Both the position numbers and the translations under genes were made by a program. Positions 25,511-33,169 of a stretch of DNA of 64,000 bases are shown piece after piece. The notes below the pieces were generated by a model. That model had not been told where the DNA came from, did no database searches, and worked only from the letters and a program-made list of their open reading frames with translations. Position 1 is the stretch's first letter. Each line of letters begins with the position of its first letter. The DNA comes from Companilactobacillus sp. (lineage in GTDB: Bacteria; Bacillota; Bacilli; Lactobacillales; Lactobacillaceae), in assembly GCF_022484265.1 (NCBI RefSeq), contig NZ_JAKVLR010000001.1:2046001-2110000 (forward strand). The letters run 5' to 3'.

Positions 25511-26531
25511 AATAGGTATTATTAGTGTAATAAGTAGTATCGAGACCACGATCATCATAGTCAGTATCGTCAGGATCTGAGAAAAACTTCTTATTATATT
25601 TATTCAATTTTGTTTCAGTGTTATTAACTGTGCTTGTTGGCAGATCCAATGATTTTCTCAAGGTATCTGATGCCTTTTGTAATTCTGCAGTTGAGGCAAC
25701 TTGGTAAGAACTGCCGTTGATCCAAGCTGTTTGTTCCTTGATCTGTTTAGATTCAAAGTTGTTTCCAACTGAATAGTATTTGAATGGCAACGAGTTCATT
25801 TGTTTATCAGTCATATCTGTGATCACTTCAGGACCAACAGTACTGATCAATTTTGGCATCTTAGAAAGATACTTAGGTTGTTTCAACTTAGAAATGACAG
25901 CTTGTAGAACTTGTTGTTGTCTTAATTGACGTCCGTAGTCTCCACGAGGATCTCCGTATCTCATTCTGGCATAAGTTAGGGCTTCTTTACCATTTAAATG
26001 ATGAGTTCCTTTGGGAACGGTAATGCCATCGTAACTAACTTTCATTGGTGATTTAATCGTTACGCCATCAACGAAATCAACGGTTTTTTCAAGAGCTTTC
26101 ATATTGATAGTAACGGTGTAGTGGATTGGAACGTTTAATAATGCACTGACTGATGCTTTGGCCATTTTGTTTGAGCCAATGGCATAAGCAGCGTTGATTT
26201 TTTCAACACTCTTTGGCTTTTTACCAACCATTTCGGCTAAGGTGTCACGTGGGATTGAGTACATTAATGCTTTTTTAGTTTTGGGATTTACGGTGATGAC
26301 CATGATGGTATCGGAATTACCGCGGTCGATTCGGCCATCGGTTCCGGTATCTGCTCCTAATAATAGAATGGAGAAGGGTTTTGCGTTGTCGATGCGGTCG
26401 GATACGCTGGTTTGCGTATTGTGGATCGACTTTAGGGCGTTGGTGTTGGCTTTGTAAAAAGCGAAGCCGCCGCCGGCTAGGATTACCAGTAAAACTAATA
26501 GGACGATTAGAACTCGTTTTAAGATTTTCAT
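25509..26531 (-). CDS. LCP (LytR-CpsA-Psr) family wall-polymer ligase
   Basis: The 340-residue protein has one N-terminal transmembrane helix (6-27) and an extracellular LCP domain (about 50-220): SILLLGADTG, RGNSDTIMVITVNP, the Arg-containing SIPRDT, and ARMRYGDPRGDYGRQLRQQQ. These enzymes attach teichoic acids or capsular glycans to peptidoglycan using polyprenyl-phosphate-linked polymer. The C-terminal Asn/Thr/Tyr-rich tail is flexible. Single gene; length normal. Confidence 0.93.
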   Translation of the reverse strand: MKILKRVLIVLLVLLVILAGGGFAFYKANTNALKSIHNTQTSVSDRIDNAKPFSILLLGADTGTDGRIDRGNSDTIMVITVNPKTKKALMYSIPRDTLAEMVGKKPKSVEKINAAYAIGSNKMAKASVSALLNVPIHYTVTINMKALEKTVDFVDGVTIKSPMKVSYDGITVPKGTHHLNGKEALTYARMRYGDPRGDYGRQLRQQQVLQAVISKLKQPKYLSKMPKLISTVGPEVITDMTDKQMNSLPFKYYSVGNNFESKQIKEQTAWINGSSYQVASTAELQKASDTLRKSLDLPTSTVNNTETKLNKYNKKFFSDPDDTDYDDRGLDTTYYTNNTY

Positions 26532-26622
26532 ATTAAACTCCAGGTTATTTCATGTGGTATCAACCCATTATAAAAGAATTAATTGGTGTTTTACAAATTG
26601 AATACACTTTCATGGGGGTAAG

Positions 26623-26830
26623 GATTTTATTTTGGTGGTATGAGGGCCGGCTCCGGATGGAAATTGCTTCTGGGGATCCGTGACATGCTGGGCACAACTT
26701 TAAGCCAAGTGTCACTGCGTGACGGCTTGTCTTAAAGCTTGGCCTCATCCTAAGCAATAAATTGCTAAGGATGATTTCAGCATTTGGTCCCCACGCAATT
26801 TCCATCCTCCGCCTAAACATAGTTAGTTCA
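26623..26830 (+). repeat. Family-1 palindromic repeat (TATGAGGGCCGGCTCCGG end)
   Basis: The left end GATTTTATTTTGG-TGGTATGAGGGCC (26623 on) is shared with the copy at 40862-40902. A perfect 13-bp stem GGATGGAAATTGC (26655-26667)/GCAATTTCCATCC (26795-26807) closes a large hairpin. Inside are CATCCTAAGCAAT/ATTGCTAAGGATG and an imperfect AAGCCAAG-TGTCAC/GTGAC-GGCTTG stem. The right edge CCTCCGCCTAAA recurs near 55396. Non-coding. Confidence 0.8.
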
Positions 26831-27166
26831 AAATCTCTCTGCTTTATGAAAAAGGGTATGCTTGCTGTGTTTACTTTATACTTGAAAATTGTCTATCTAC
26901 TTTGGGTTAGTAAATTTCTTTAAGTTAGTAGATTGCCAAAATTCTGGTTTAAAACCTCTCATATCTTTTGAAGAAGGAATGCGATTTTTTTATTATGTAA
27001 CTCTAGTTATAGATCATCAGCGGTAAGGCTTTGCCTTTCCTGTTTATAAAACAAAATATCTAGAAGAGCATCAGCAGGCACTCTTCGCCTTCCATGCTTT
27101 TAAATCTAAATTCAAACATTAGACTACTTCTCTCATTTACTTAAATATATTTGAATTTGGTAACAA

Positions 27167-27203
27167 AAAATGGTCGACAACGATATTGTTGTTGACCATT
27201 TTT
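27167..27203 (-). terminator. Terminator of perR
   Basis: Stem AAAATGGTCGACAAC with GTTGTTGACCATTTT (G-U pairs allowed) and loop GATATT, T-run on the minus strand. Confidence 0.8.
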
Positions 27204-27242
27204 GATTTATTGTTATCGCAATGATTCTTATGAATCATTTTA

Positions 27243-27707
27243 TTAATCTGCTCGTTTGATTCCTAATTTGATCTGACATTCTGGGCATAAGCCATAAACT
27301 TCCATGTGGTTGCCTGAAATCATATAGCCTGATAGATCGGCGGTGCGCTTTTCAAATGCTTTTTCGTCCTTACCAAATCCCTCATATGTTACGTCAACGA
27401 TTTTACCGCAGTTTGTACAGATTGCGTGGTAGTGTGGGGAACCGAAATAGTCGTAATGCGTACTTCCGTCTCCGTTTTGCAATTCTACGACTAATCCTCT
27501 TTCTACAAACGTATTTAACGTGTTGTAAATGGTTGATGCACCTAAATTGGGAAGATCTTTACTTAAGGCAGCATGAATCGTGTCTACTGATGGGTGATTA
27601 TGGTGACTGGCCAAATAAGATAAGATCACATGGCGCTGTGGTGTTACTCGCAATTTGTTATCTTTTAAAACTTTTAAAGTTTCATCTGCAACATTCTTCG
27701 TAGCCAT
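27243..27707 (-). CDS. perR: PerR-type Fur-family peroxide/metal regulator
   Basis: The 154-residue protein has a winged helix (20-80, ASTIYNTLNTFVERGLV) and a dimer domain. The structural zinc site is C97xxC100 and CPEC near 137. The regulatory metal ligands match PerR: H38, D86, H92, H94 and D105, with Asp at 86 rather than the Fur residue. A PerR box (12 of 14 defined bases) lies 48 bp before the start, so autoregulation is likely. The divergent VIT transporters at 27958 are candidate targets. Fur remains a weaker alternative. Confidence 0.87.
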   Translation of the reverse strand: MATKNVADETLKVLKDNKLRVTPQRHVILSYLASHHNHPSVDTIHAALSKDLPNLGASTIYNTLNTFVERGLVVELQNGDGSTHYDYFGSPHYHAICTNCGKIVDVTYEGFGKDEKAFEKRTADLSGYMISGNHMEVYGLCPECQIKLGIKRAD

Positions 27708-27754
27708 AAGAGTACTTCCTTTCTAATATTTCAACTTATATTAAAACATCTTTC

Positions 27755-27769
27755 TGATAATCATTACAA
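27755..27769. promoter_or_regulatory. PerR box
   Basis: TGATAATCATTACAA matches TTATAATNATTATAA at 12 of 14 defined bases. It sits between divergent perR and the VIT gene pair. Confidence 0.6.
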
Positions 27770-27957
27770 GGTAATTATACTTCCTAGATAGAATTGAGTA
27801 CAATAAATTGATTTTTGATAGATAAAATCTTTTTAAAACCGATGACTTATAGTTTACTTTTATAATTTATAGGGTTATTATGTACTCGTTAGCAAGCAAG
27901 AATGATTCCAATCTAGCGATTAAACATTTTAGTAGTCCGCAAAAAGGAGCGAAGATT

Positions 27958-28647
27958 ATGCAAAAAGCTAAGAAAAATAGAAGTTTAGCTGAAAAAATCA
28001 ATGTCATGCGTGCCAGTGTCATGGGCGCTAACGACGGTATCGTTTCAGTTGCCGGTATTGTTATCGGTGTTGCGGGAGCGACAAATAGTAATTACGCCAT
28101 CTTCCTAGCTGGGATCGCCGGTATGCTAGCCGGTACGATTTCAATGGCGATGGGTGAGTGGGTCTCTGTTTCCACTCAAAGAGATACTGAACGAATGGCG
28201 ATTGCCAAAGAGTCAGCTAAACTTGATAAGAATTATGATGAAGAGTTCGAATTTATCAAGAACAAGTATCAAGCTACTGGTATTACCGAAGAGTTGGCAG
28301 TTAAAGCTACTAACGAAATGATGGCAGGGGATGCAATCGATACTGCTGTCAGAGAAAGATATGGCTTCAATCCGAAAGAAAAGACTAGTGCTATTGCAGC
28401 TGCTTTAGCATCAATGATCTCATTTCCAACTGGATCGCTTTTGCCACTTCTTTCCATTACATTGTTCCCTGAAAATATTAAATTGATCTCGACTGTGATT
28501 GCGGTCGTTATCGCTTTAGTTGTCACAGGATATACAGCTGCAGCCTTGGGTAATGCTAATAAATTGAAGGCTGTCATTAGAAACGTCGTCTCTGGTCTAT
28601 TGACCATGGTCGTAACATACGGAATTGGATTGTTATTTGCACACTAA
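27958..28647 (+). CDS. VIT/CCC1-family iron/manganese transporter
   Basis: The 229-residue membrane protein belongs to the VIT1/CCC1 (DUF125) family, which moves Fe2+ or Mn2+ out of the cytosol. The first helix has MRASVMGANDGIVSVAGIVIGVAGAT; the second ends AMGEWVSVSTQRD. The long charged loop (about 85-150) binds metal, and three helices follow. I start it at ATG 27958 behind AAAAAGGAGCG, not at 27880. A paralogue follows 15 bp later. The PerR box upstream points to metal or peroxide control. Confidence 0.9.
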   Translation: MQKAKKNRSLAEKINVMRASVMGANDGIVSVAGIVIGVAGATNSNYAIFLAGIAGMLAGTISMAMGEWVSVSTQRDTERMAIAKESAKLDKNYDEEFEFIKNKYQATGITEELAVKATNEMMAGDAIDTAVRERYGFNPKEKTSAIAAALASMISFPTGSLLPLLSITLFPENIKLISTVIAVVIALVVTGYTAAALGNANKLKAVIRNVVSGLLTMVVTYGIGLLFAH

Positions 28648-28665
28648 TAGGAGGGATAAACGTTG

Positions 28666-29370
28666 ATGAAATCTATGAGTATTCAAAAGCCAAAGAAACA
28701 AAAGCAGACAATGGCTGAACGTTCTAACACCCTTCGTGCTGGTGTCTTAGGATCAAATGACGGTATTTTGACCGTTGTTGGTGTCTTGTTCTCTGTTGCT
28801 GTTGCAACAACGAACCATTTTACAATTTTTATTGCTGGTCTATCTGACCTATTAGCTTGTGCCTTTTCAATGGCATCAGGTGAATATGCTTCAGTTAGTT
28901 CGCAAAAGGATACTGAAAAAGCTGTCGTTGAAAAAGAACGTGAGTTATTGAAGACTGATTTTGAAAGTGAGATTGATGCAGTAGCTAACTTCTATATCAA
29001 CCGTGGAGTTACCAAAGCAACATCCTATAACATTGCAAAAGATTTAATGAAAAAGGATGCTTTGGGTACAGTTGTCAGAGTCAAATATGACTTGGAACTA
29101 GGACACTATATGAGTCCTTGGAACGCCGCTTTTTCATCACTAGTTGCCGCAGCTTCAGGTGGTATTTTCCCACTTGCTGCTATGACCTTGTTGCCAGTCG
29201 GCATGCAATGGCCTGGAACAATCTTAGCTGTTATTGCTTCAGTTGGATTGACTGGCTTTCTAAGTGCTAAATTAGGTGATGGTGAAGTCAAAACCGCCAT
29301 TATCAGAAATATTATTGTTGGTATTATAACGATGATCATTCACTATTCTGTAGGTATTTTATTAAAATAA
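28666..29370 (+). CDS. VIT/CCC1-family iron/manganese transporter, second copy
   Basis: The 234-residue protein is a paralogue of its neighbour: LRAGVLGSNDGILTVVGVLFSVAVAT in helix 1, ASGEYASVSSQKD after helix 2, a charged loop and three more helices. AGGAGGG at 28649 serves ATG 28666; the TTG one codon upstream is equally possible. Its gene is 18 bp after the first copy, so both share one transcript. The two may form a heterodimer (family members are dimers; the pairing is inference). A terminator follows. Confidence 0.9.
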   Translation: MKSMSIQKPKKQKQTMAERSNTLRAGVLGSNDGILTVVGVLFSVAVATTNHFTIFIAGLSDLLACAFSMASGEYASVSSQKDTEKAVVEKERELLKTDFESEIDAVANFYINRGVTKATSYNIAKDLMKKDALGTVVRVKYDLELGHYMSPWNAAFSSLVAAASGGIFPLAAMTLLPVGMQWPGTILAVIASVGLTGFLSAKLGDGEVKTAIIRNIIVGIITMIIHYSVGILLK

Positions 29371-29405
29371 TTCTCTTAAAAAAATTAAACTTGTCTGACA
29401 TATAG

Positions 29406-29434
29406 GACGATTCCGGCGGGAATCGCCTTTTTTT
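29406..29434 (+). terminator. Terminator of the VIT operon
   Basis: CGATTCC-GGCG-GGAATCG followed by CC and seven T. Confidence 0.88.
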
Positions 29435-29459
29435 ATTTCAAAATAATATCATTATCATA

Positions 29460-29488
29460 TTTACAATTTATTTTTTAAAACCTATACT
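29460..29488 (+). promoter_or_regulatory. Promoter of the first PAP2 gene
   Basis: TTTACA (29460-29465) and TATACT (29483-29488) with 17-bp spacing, 39 bp before the GTG start. Confidence 0.65.
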
Positions 29489-29527
29489 TAAGTTTCATTT
29501 AATCAAGTAAGTTGTGGAAGTGAAAAT

Positions 29528-30205
29528 GTGATATTTCAGCGAAAAGAAAATCGAGGCATAGTTAGTTTTAGTAACTTTTTGATCTTTTTCCTATTGTTAT
29601 TGGCGGTCGCACTCAAAGCTAGTTGGCTGTTTGATATTGATAAAATGATTCAAAATATTACTACGATTCAACCAGATTCAGCCACTGCAAAAATTTTTCA
29701 AGCAGTAACATTTATTGGCAGTCCCGCGGTGGTATTGATCATCAGCACTATCATGATCGTTTATTTCATTTTTCAAAAACAACGTATCACGTCATTGTGG
29801 ATTGCATTTACGATCTTAGGTGGCGATGCGGTGGCATTTGCCTTCAAACAGCTAGTCAAACGACCTCGTCCTAGTGATATTATCGGTGCAGCTCACGGAT
29901 ATAGTTTTCCTAGCGGTCATGTTTTTGGAACGACAATCTTAGTATTGTTCGTAATCGTGATCTGCGTTCCTCGTGTGGCTGAAGCTTCCAGTAGATTTTG
30001 GATCCAAGTATTCATGTGGGTCTGGCTGATCATTATCGTAATATCAAGAGTATATCTACGTTCGCATTATCCATCAGACGTGTTAGGCAGTTTGCTATTA
30101 GCTGCCAGTTGGTGGCAACTATCGACAATGCTGTATTTCAGATTTTATGCGGCAGCTAACAAAGTTTTAAAAGATCAAGAGATCCCCGAAGAAAGCCAGG
30201 AATAA
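29528..30205 (+). CDS. PAP2-family membrane phosphatase, copy 1
   Basis: The 225-residue protein has about six helices and the three PAP2 phosphatase motifs: KRPRPSD (near 113), YSFPSGHVFG (near 127) and SRVYLRSHYPSDVLGS (near 174). It dephosphorylates lipid phosphates such as undecaprenyl pyrophosphate or phosphatidate at the outer membrane face. It starts with GTG 29528 behind GTGGAAG. A 48%-class paralogue (my visual impression) lies 335 bp downstream. Its own promoter and terminator flank it. Confidence 0.9.
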   Translation: MIFQRKENRGIVSFSNFLIFFLLLLAVALKASWLFDIDKMIQNITTIQPDSATAKIFQAVTFIGSPAVVLIISTIMIVYFIFQKQRITSLWIAFTILGGDAVAFAFKQLVKRPRPSDIIGAAHGYSFPSGHVFGTTILVLFVIVICVPRVAEASSRFWIQVFMWVWLIIIVISRVYLRSHYPSDVLGSLLLAASWWQLSTMLYFRFYAAANKVLKDQEIPEESQE

Positions 30206-30222
30206 AGGCTTTCTTTTTTTTT
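30190..30222 (+). terminator. Terminator of PAP2 copy 1
   Basis: AGAAAGCC/GGCTTTCT with a 9-nt loop and a long T-run; the stem overlaps the last codons. Confidence 0.82.
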
Positions 30223-30268
30223 ACCATTAGTTACGAGAGCTGATATTATTTGGTTTTATCTTTTTATA

Positions 30269-30388
30269 GTGGAAACGCGAAAAAAATTGAGAGTCACTGC
30301 ATAAGCGAACCCAACATTCTGGGGCAAAACAGGGTCGTCGTATCGCTCAATCTTATGCTCTGACATCAACCTGGGGTTCTTTACGTTC
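30269..30388 (-). repeat. Family-2 intergenic repeat, copy B
   Basis: Read on the minus strand, this 120-bp segment aligns from end to end with 39153-39277: ACGTAAA, ATAAGATTGAGC-ATACG, TTTGCCCCAGA and TTTTTTCGCGTTT are shared in the same order. It fills most of the 334-bp gap between the two PAP2 genes. No gene is seen in the remainder. Confidence 0.75.
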
Positions 30389-30539
30389 TTTTTGCATTTA
30401 TTACCAAAATTAATTTCACAATATGAGAGATTAATTGAATGGAAATTGCATATTATTGTGTTTATAGAAAATGGATAGATGATTTTCTATTTAAATATTA
30501 TTCAATCAGAATTTATGCAAAGGTTGGTAATGTAAAAAA

Positions 30540-31214
30540 ATGATTTTTCATGAGAAGGAAAATCGAGGCGTAATATCTTTTAGCCTGTTTATGATATTTG
30601 TTTTTCTAGCGTTTGCGGTAAAACTTCCAGCAGACTGGTTATTAAGCCTTGATACATTGATCCAAAAATTTACCACGATTCCAGCTGATTCAGTATTAGC
30701 AAAGATTTTTGAAACAGTCGCGTTCTTTGGCAGTCCGGCGGCCACATTAATCATCAGTGCAGGATTGGTAATTTACTTTATCATTAAAAAAGAGCGAGTC
30801 ACCGCTCTATGGATTGCCTTTACCATCTTGGGCGGGGATGCAATTGCATTTTTCGTCAAAGAATTTATTCAAAGACCACGTCCTAGCGATATCATCGGCG
30901 GAGATAGCGGTTATAGCTTTCCCAGTGGACATGTCTTTGGAACGACCTTATTAGTACTATTCTTGATCTACATAGTTACGCCACGAATCAAAAATTATCA
31001 AAATCGTTTTATCGTTAATTGTTTACTTTGGATCTGGCTCTTTGTTATCGCTACATCCAGAATTTATCTACGAGCACATTACCCATCAGACATAGTTGGA
31101 AGCTTACTTTTAGCAAGTAGCTGGTGGGGATTTGCCCAGATCTTGTATTTAAAATTTTACGATCAAGCTTATCGAGTTTTGTATCGGATGAAGCTGAATA
31201 AGGATTCAGAATAA
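30540..31214 (+). CDS. PAP2-family membrane phosphatase, copy 2
   Basis: The 224-residue paralogue of the gene at 29528 keeps all three motifs: QRPRPSD, YSFPSGHVFG and SRIYLRAHYPSDIVGS. The membrane helices are in the same places. The start MIFHEKENRG parallels MIFQRKENRG of copy 1, which supports both starts although the ribosome site here is weak. Tandem duplication split by a family-2 repeat is the simplest history. The exact lipid substrate is unknown. Confidence 0.9.
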   Translation: MIFHEKENRGVISFSLFMIFVFLAFAVKLPADWLLSLDTLIQKFTTIPADSVLAKIFETVAFFGSPAATLIISAGLVIYFIIKKERVTALWIAFTILGGDAIAFFVKEFIQRPRPSDIIGGDSGYSFPSGHVFGTTLLVLFLIYIVTPRIKNYQNRFIVNCLLWIWLFVIATSRIYLRAHYPSDIVGSLLLASSWWGFAQILYLKFYDQAYRVLYRMKLNKDSE

Positions 31215-31218
31215 AAAT

Positions 31219-31252
31219 AAGACTCAGAAATCATTTTGATTTCTGGGTCTTT
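31219..31252. terminator. Bidirectional terminator
   Basis: AAGACTCAGAAATCA/TGATTTCTGGGTCTT with one G-U, between the convergent PAP2 and RIC genes. Confidence 0.85.
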
Positions 31253-31280
31253 TCGTGTCTAAGTCTATTTAATTTAATGG

Positions 31281-31562
31281 TTAAGCTACGATTTGATTCA
31301 TTTTTTCAAGCATGTGGTAAGTTGCCTCAAAAGTAGGGCAGACATCGTTAGGAATTGCGTAATTATTAGTGATCTTAGTAAGTTTGTCGAAATCGCCAGA
31401 TAGGTCTTCGTTGCCATTTTCGATCTTTTGGTTGATATCGTCATAGATATCCTTCACTTCAAAAACCTCGGGATGATTTTTACCGTGAGCTCTAGTGATT
31501 GCCGTGGTAAAAACATCAAGTTGGTCTTTGTTCTCTTCTAGATAATCTTTGATTTGTGACAT
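31281..31562 (-). CDS. Short RIC/ScdA-like di-iron (Fe-S cluster repair) protein
   Basis: The 93-residue protein has AHGKNHPEVFEVKDIYDDI near 25-43, which resembles the His/Glu helix of the hemerythrin-like RIC domain. NNYAIPNDVCPTFEATYHMLEKM at the end resembles the last helix of ScdA, where the sequence is also P-D-x-C-x-T-F. RIC proteins mend iron-sulfur clusters after nitrosative or oxidative damage. At 93 residues this is less than half of ScdA (about 220), and most metal ligands are absent, so it is either a minimal form or a partner subunit. The family call is by eye. Confidence 0.6.
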   Translation of the reverse strand: MSQIKDYLEENKDQLDVFTTAITRAHGKNHPEVFEVKDIYDDINQKIENGNEDLSGDFDKLTKITNNYAIPNDVCPTFEATYHMLEKMNQIVA

Positions 31563-31698
31563 AAGTTTAACCTCGCTTCTAATTTATAACCACAGTATAA
31601 GTAAATTGAGAAAACGATTACTTGATCTTCGTCAAGAAATGAAAATAAATCAGAGAAATATTAAAAAATAATTTTTTCAGTAGTAAACTGTGTTTGTA

Positions 31699-31712
31699 AG
31701 TAAACGATTTCA
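31699..31712. promoter_or_regulatory. cre site upstream of the esterase pair
   Basis: AGTAAACGATTTCA fits TGNAANCGNTNNCA except for the first base, and overlaps the leader 18 bp before the start codon. Suggests CcpA control of both esterases. Confidence 0.45.
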
Positions 31713-31729
31713 TTTGGGGAGATGAGGAA

Positions 31730-33157
31730 ATGCGCTTTTTTAAAAAATTGTGGGGATTACTTGCAATGATAATAGTGGCCATCTGTGGTGGAAGCTTTGT
31801 TGCCACTACTCAGAATGCTCAGGCAGCTTTGCAACAAGCGGATTATTTGATGATCGAGCATGCCTATGATTGGGGACCAGCGGTTGATCAAGTGGTCATC
31901 AGATTAGATCAGCCGGTCACTGCTCAGGGCTTAAATCCAGAAACGTTTGACGTTACTAATAGTAATACGTACATCAAGCCGACGCCACGAGAAGTTACCA
32001 AGGCCTTTTTATCGGATGTGAATGGAAAAGCGGTCGATTCGACGTCTAGTCGATACATCACTTTGGATATGACCGTCGGACCGACGATCGACGTCGCCAG
32101 GGCACTGTCGTATCGAGCTGATTCTGGCTTAAGCATTCCTGTGAAAATGCAATACCAGATCAAGCAGAAAACGGCTTTGCATACGCAAAGTGGCCAGACT
32201 TTGGAAAATATCGATCCAGTTCAAACTGATACCGATGTTAAAGCTCCGCAGGCCAAGGTCTTTGAACCTGAAAAAGCCTTTACTTATCAGGATAAGCACT
32301 TTGGGACAGTTTCGATGAATTATACGACTTATTCGCCAAAGAATAATCAAAAGCATGCGTTAGTCATTTGGCTGCATGGTGCTGGCGAAGGTGGCTACGA
32401 CAACAATCAAGTTGGATTATACGGTACTAATTTGGTTGATCTAGCAACGAATAAATTCCAGAAATATTTTGACGGTGGATTCGATATTCTAGTTCCACAG
32501 GCCAAAACTTATTGGATGGATACTAGAAAGACTGACTACTCTAATCGTGATGACATTGGCGGACTTGGTCAAAAAGACACGACATCAGCTGATGCCTTAA
32601 CTCAGCGTTCTAAATATGAAGACGCACTAGATTCATTGATCCAAAGTTATTTGACAGGTCATCCAAACGTTGACCGCGACCGGATCTATATCGGGGGATG
32701 TTCAAATGGGGGGTATCTTGCTTTGAGAATGTTGGTCAAAGATCCTGATAAATATTCAGCTGTGTTCCCGATTTGCGAAGCATATTTGGATAAAAATATC
32801 AGGGATCAAGACATTCAAAATATCAAGGATACGCCGATTTGGTTCACTCAGTCTAAAGGTGACCAAGTTATCGACCCTCAGCAAAATGCGATTCCAACTT
32901 ATCAAAGACTAGTAGACGCCGGCTATAAGAATGTCCACTTTACTTTGTTGAATGGCGTTTACGATAAGACTGGTCAATTTAATGATCCAGACACCGGTCA
33001 ACCGCATCAATACAATGATCATTTTTCATGGTTAAACGTTTTAGACGATTATCCAGCAACCGAATACGACGGTACGCAGTCGAAAAATTCCGATGGCTCT
33101 GATATGACGGTCTTTAGTTGGCTTGCGACCCAGAAGAAAGCCACAAATTGGAAGTAG
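31730..33157 (+). CDS. Secreted EstA-like esterase, copy 1
   Basis: The 475-residue protein has a signal peptide (1-34, AQA-A). An Ig-like N-terminal domain (about 38-170) is similar to that of EstA-type esterases. The alpha/beta hydrolase domain (about 185-460) has the oxyanion-loop WLHGAGEGG, nucleophile elbow GGCSNGGYLALR (Ser near 326), Asp in KGDQVIDPQ and His in HFSWLNVL. It resembles poly-hydroxybutyrate or feruloyl esterases. The target, perhaps a plant or polymer ester, is not known. A paralogue follows after 12 bp. Confidence 0.85.
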   Translation: MRFFKKLWGLLAMIIVAICGGSFVATTQNAQAALQQADYLMIEHAYDWGPAVDQVVIRLDQPVTAQGLNPETFDVTNSNTYIKPTPREVTKAFLSDVNGKAVDSTSSRYITLDMTVGPTIDVARALSYRADSGLSIPVKMQYQIKQKTALHTQSGQTLENIDPVQTDTDVKAPQAKVFEPEKAFTYQDKHFGTVSMNYTTYSPKNNQKHALVIWLHGAGEGGYDNNQVGLYGTNLVDLATNKFQKYFDGGFDILVPQAKTYWMDTRKTDYSNRDDIGGLGQKDTTSADALTQRSKYEDALDSLIQSYLTGHPNVDRDRIYIGGCSNGGYLALRMLVKDPDKYSAVFPICEAYLDKNIRDQDIQNIKDTPIWFTQSKGDQVIDPQQNAIPTYQRLVDAGYKNVHFTLLNGVYDKTGQFNDPDTGQPHQYNDHFSWLNVLDDYPATEYDGTQSKNSDGSDMTVFSWLATQKKATNWK

Positions 33158-33169
33158 GGGGAAAAACTA

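Larger units (their letters stand above)
26532..27242. other. 711-bp intergenic stretch with one large palindromic repeat
   Basis: Contains the repeat at 26623-26811 and the perR terminator at 27167. Bases 26830-27160 are AT-rich with a few small inverted segments (for example GGTAAGGC/GCCTTTCC near 27022) and no convincing gene. Short open frames overlap the palindrome and lack ribosome sites. Confidence 0.6.

Noticed and set aside
26560..26820. 86-codon frame on the minus strand
   Set aside because: It runs through the family-1 palindrome and codes for no recognisable protein.
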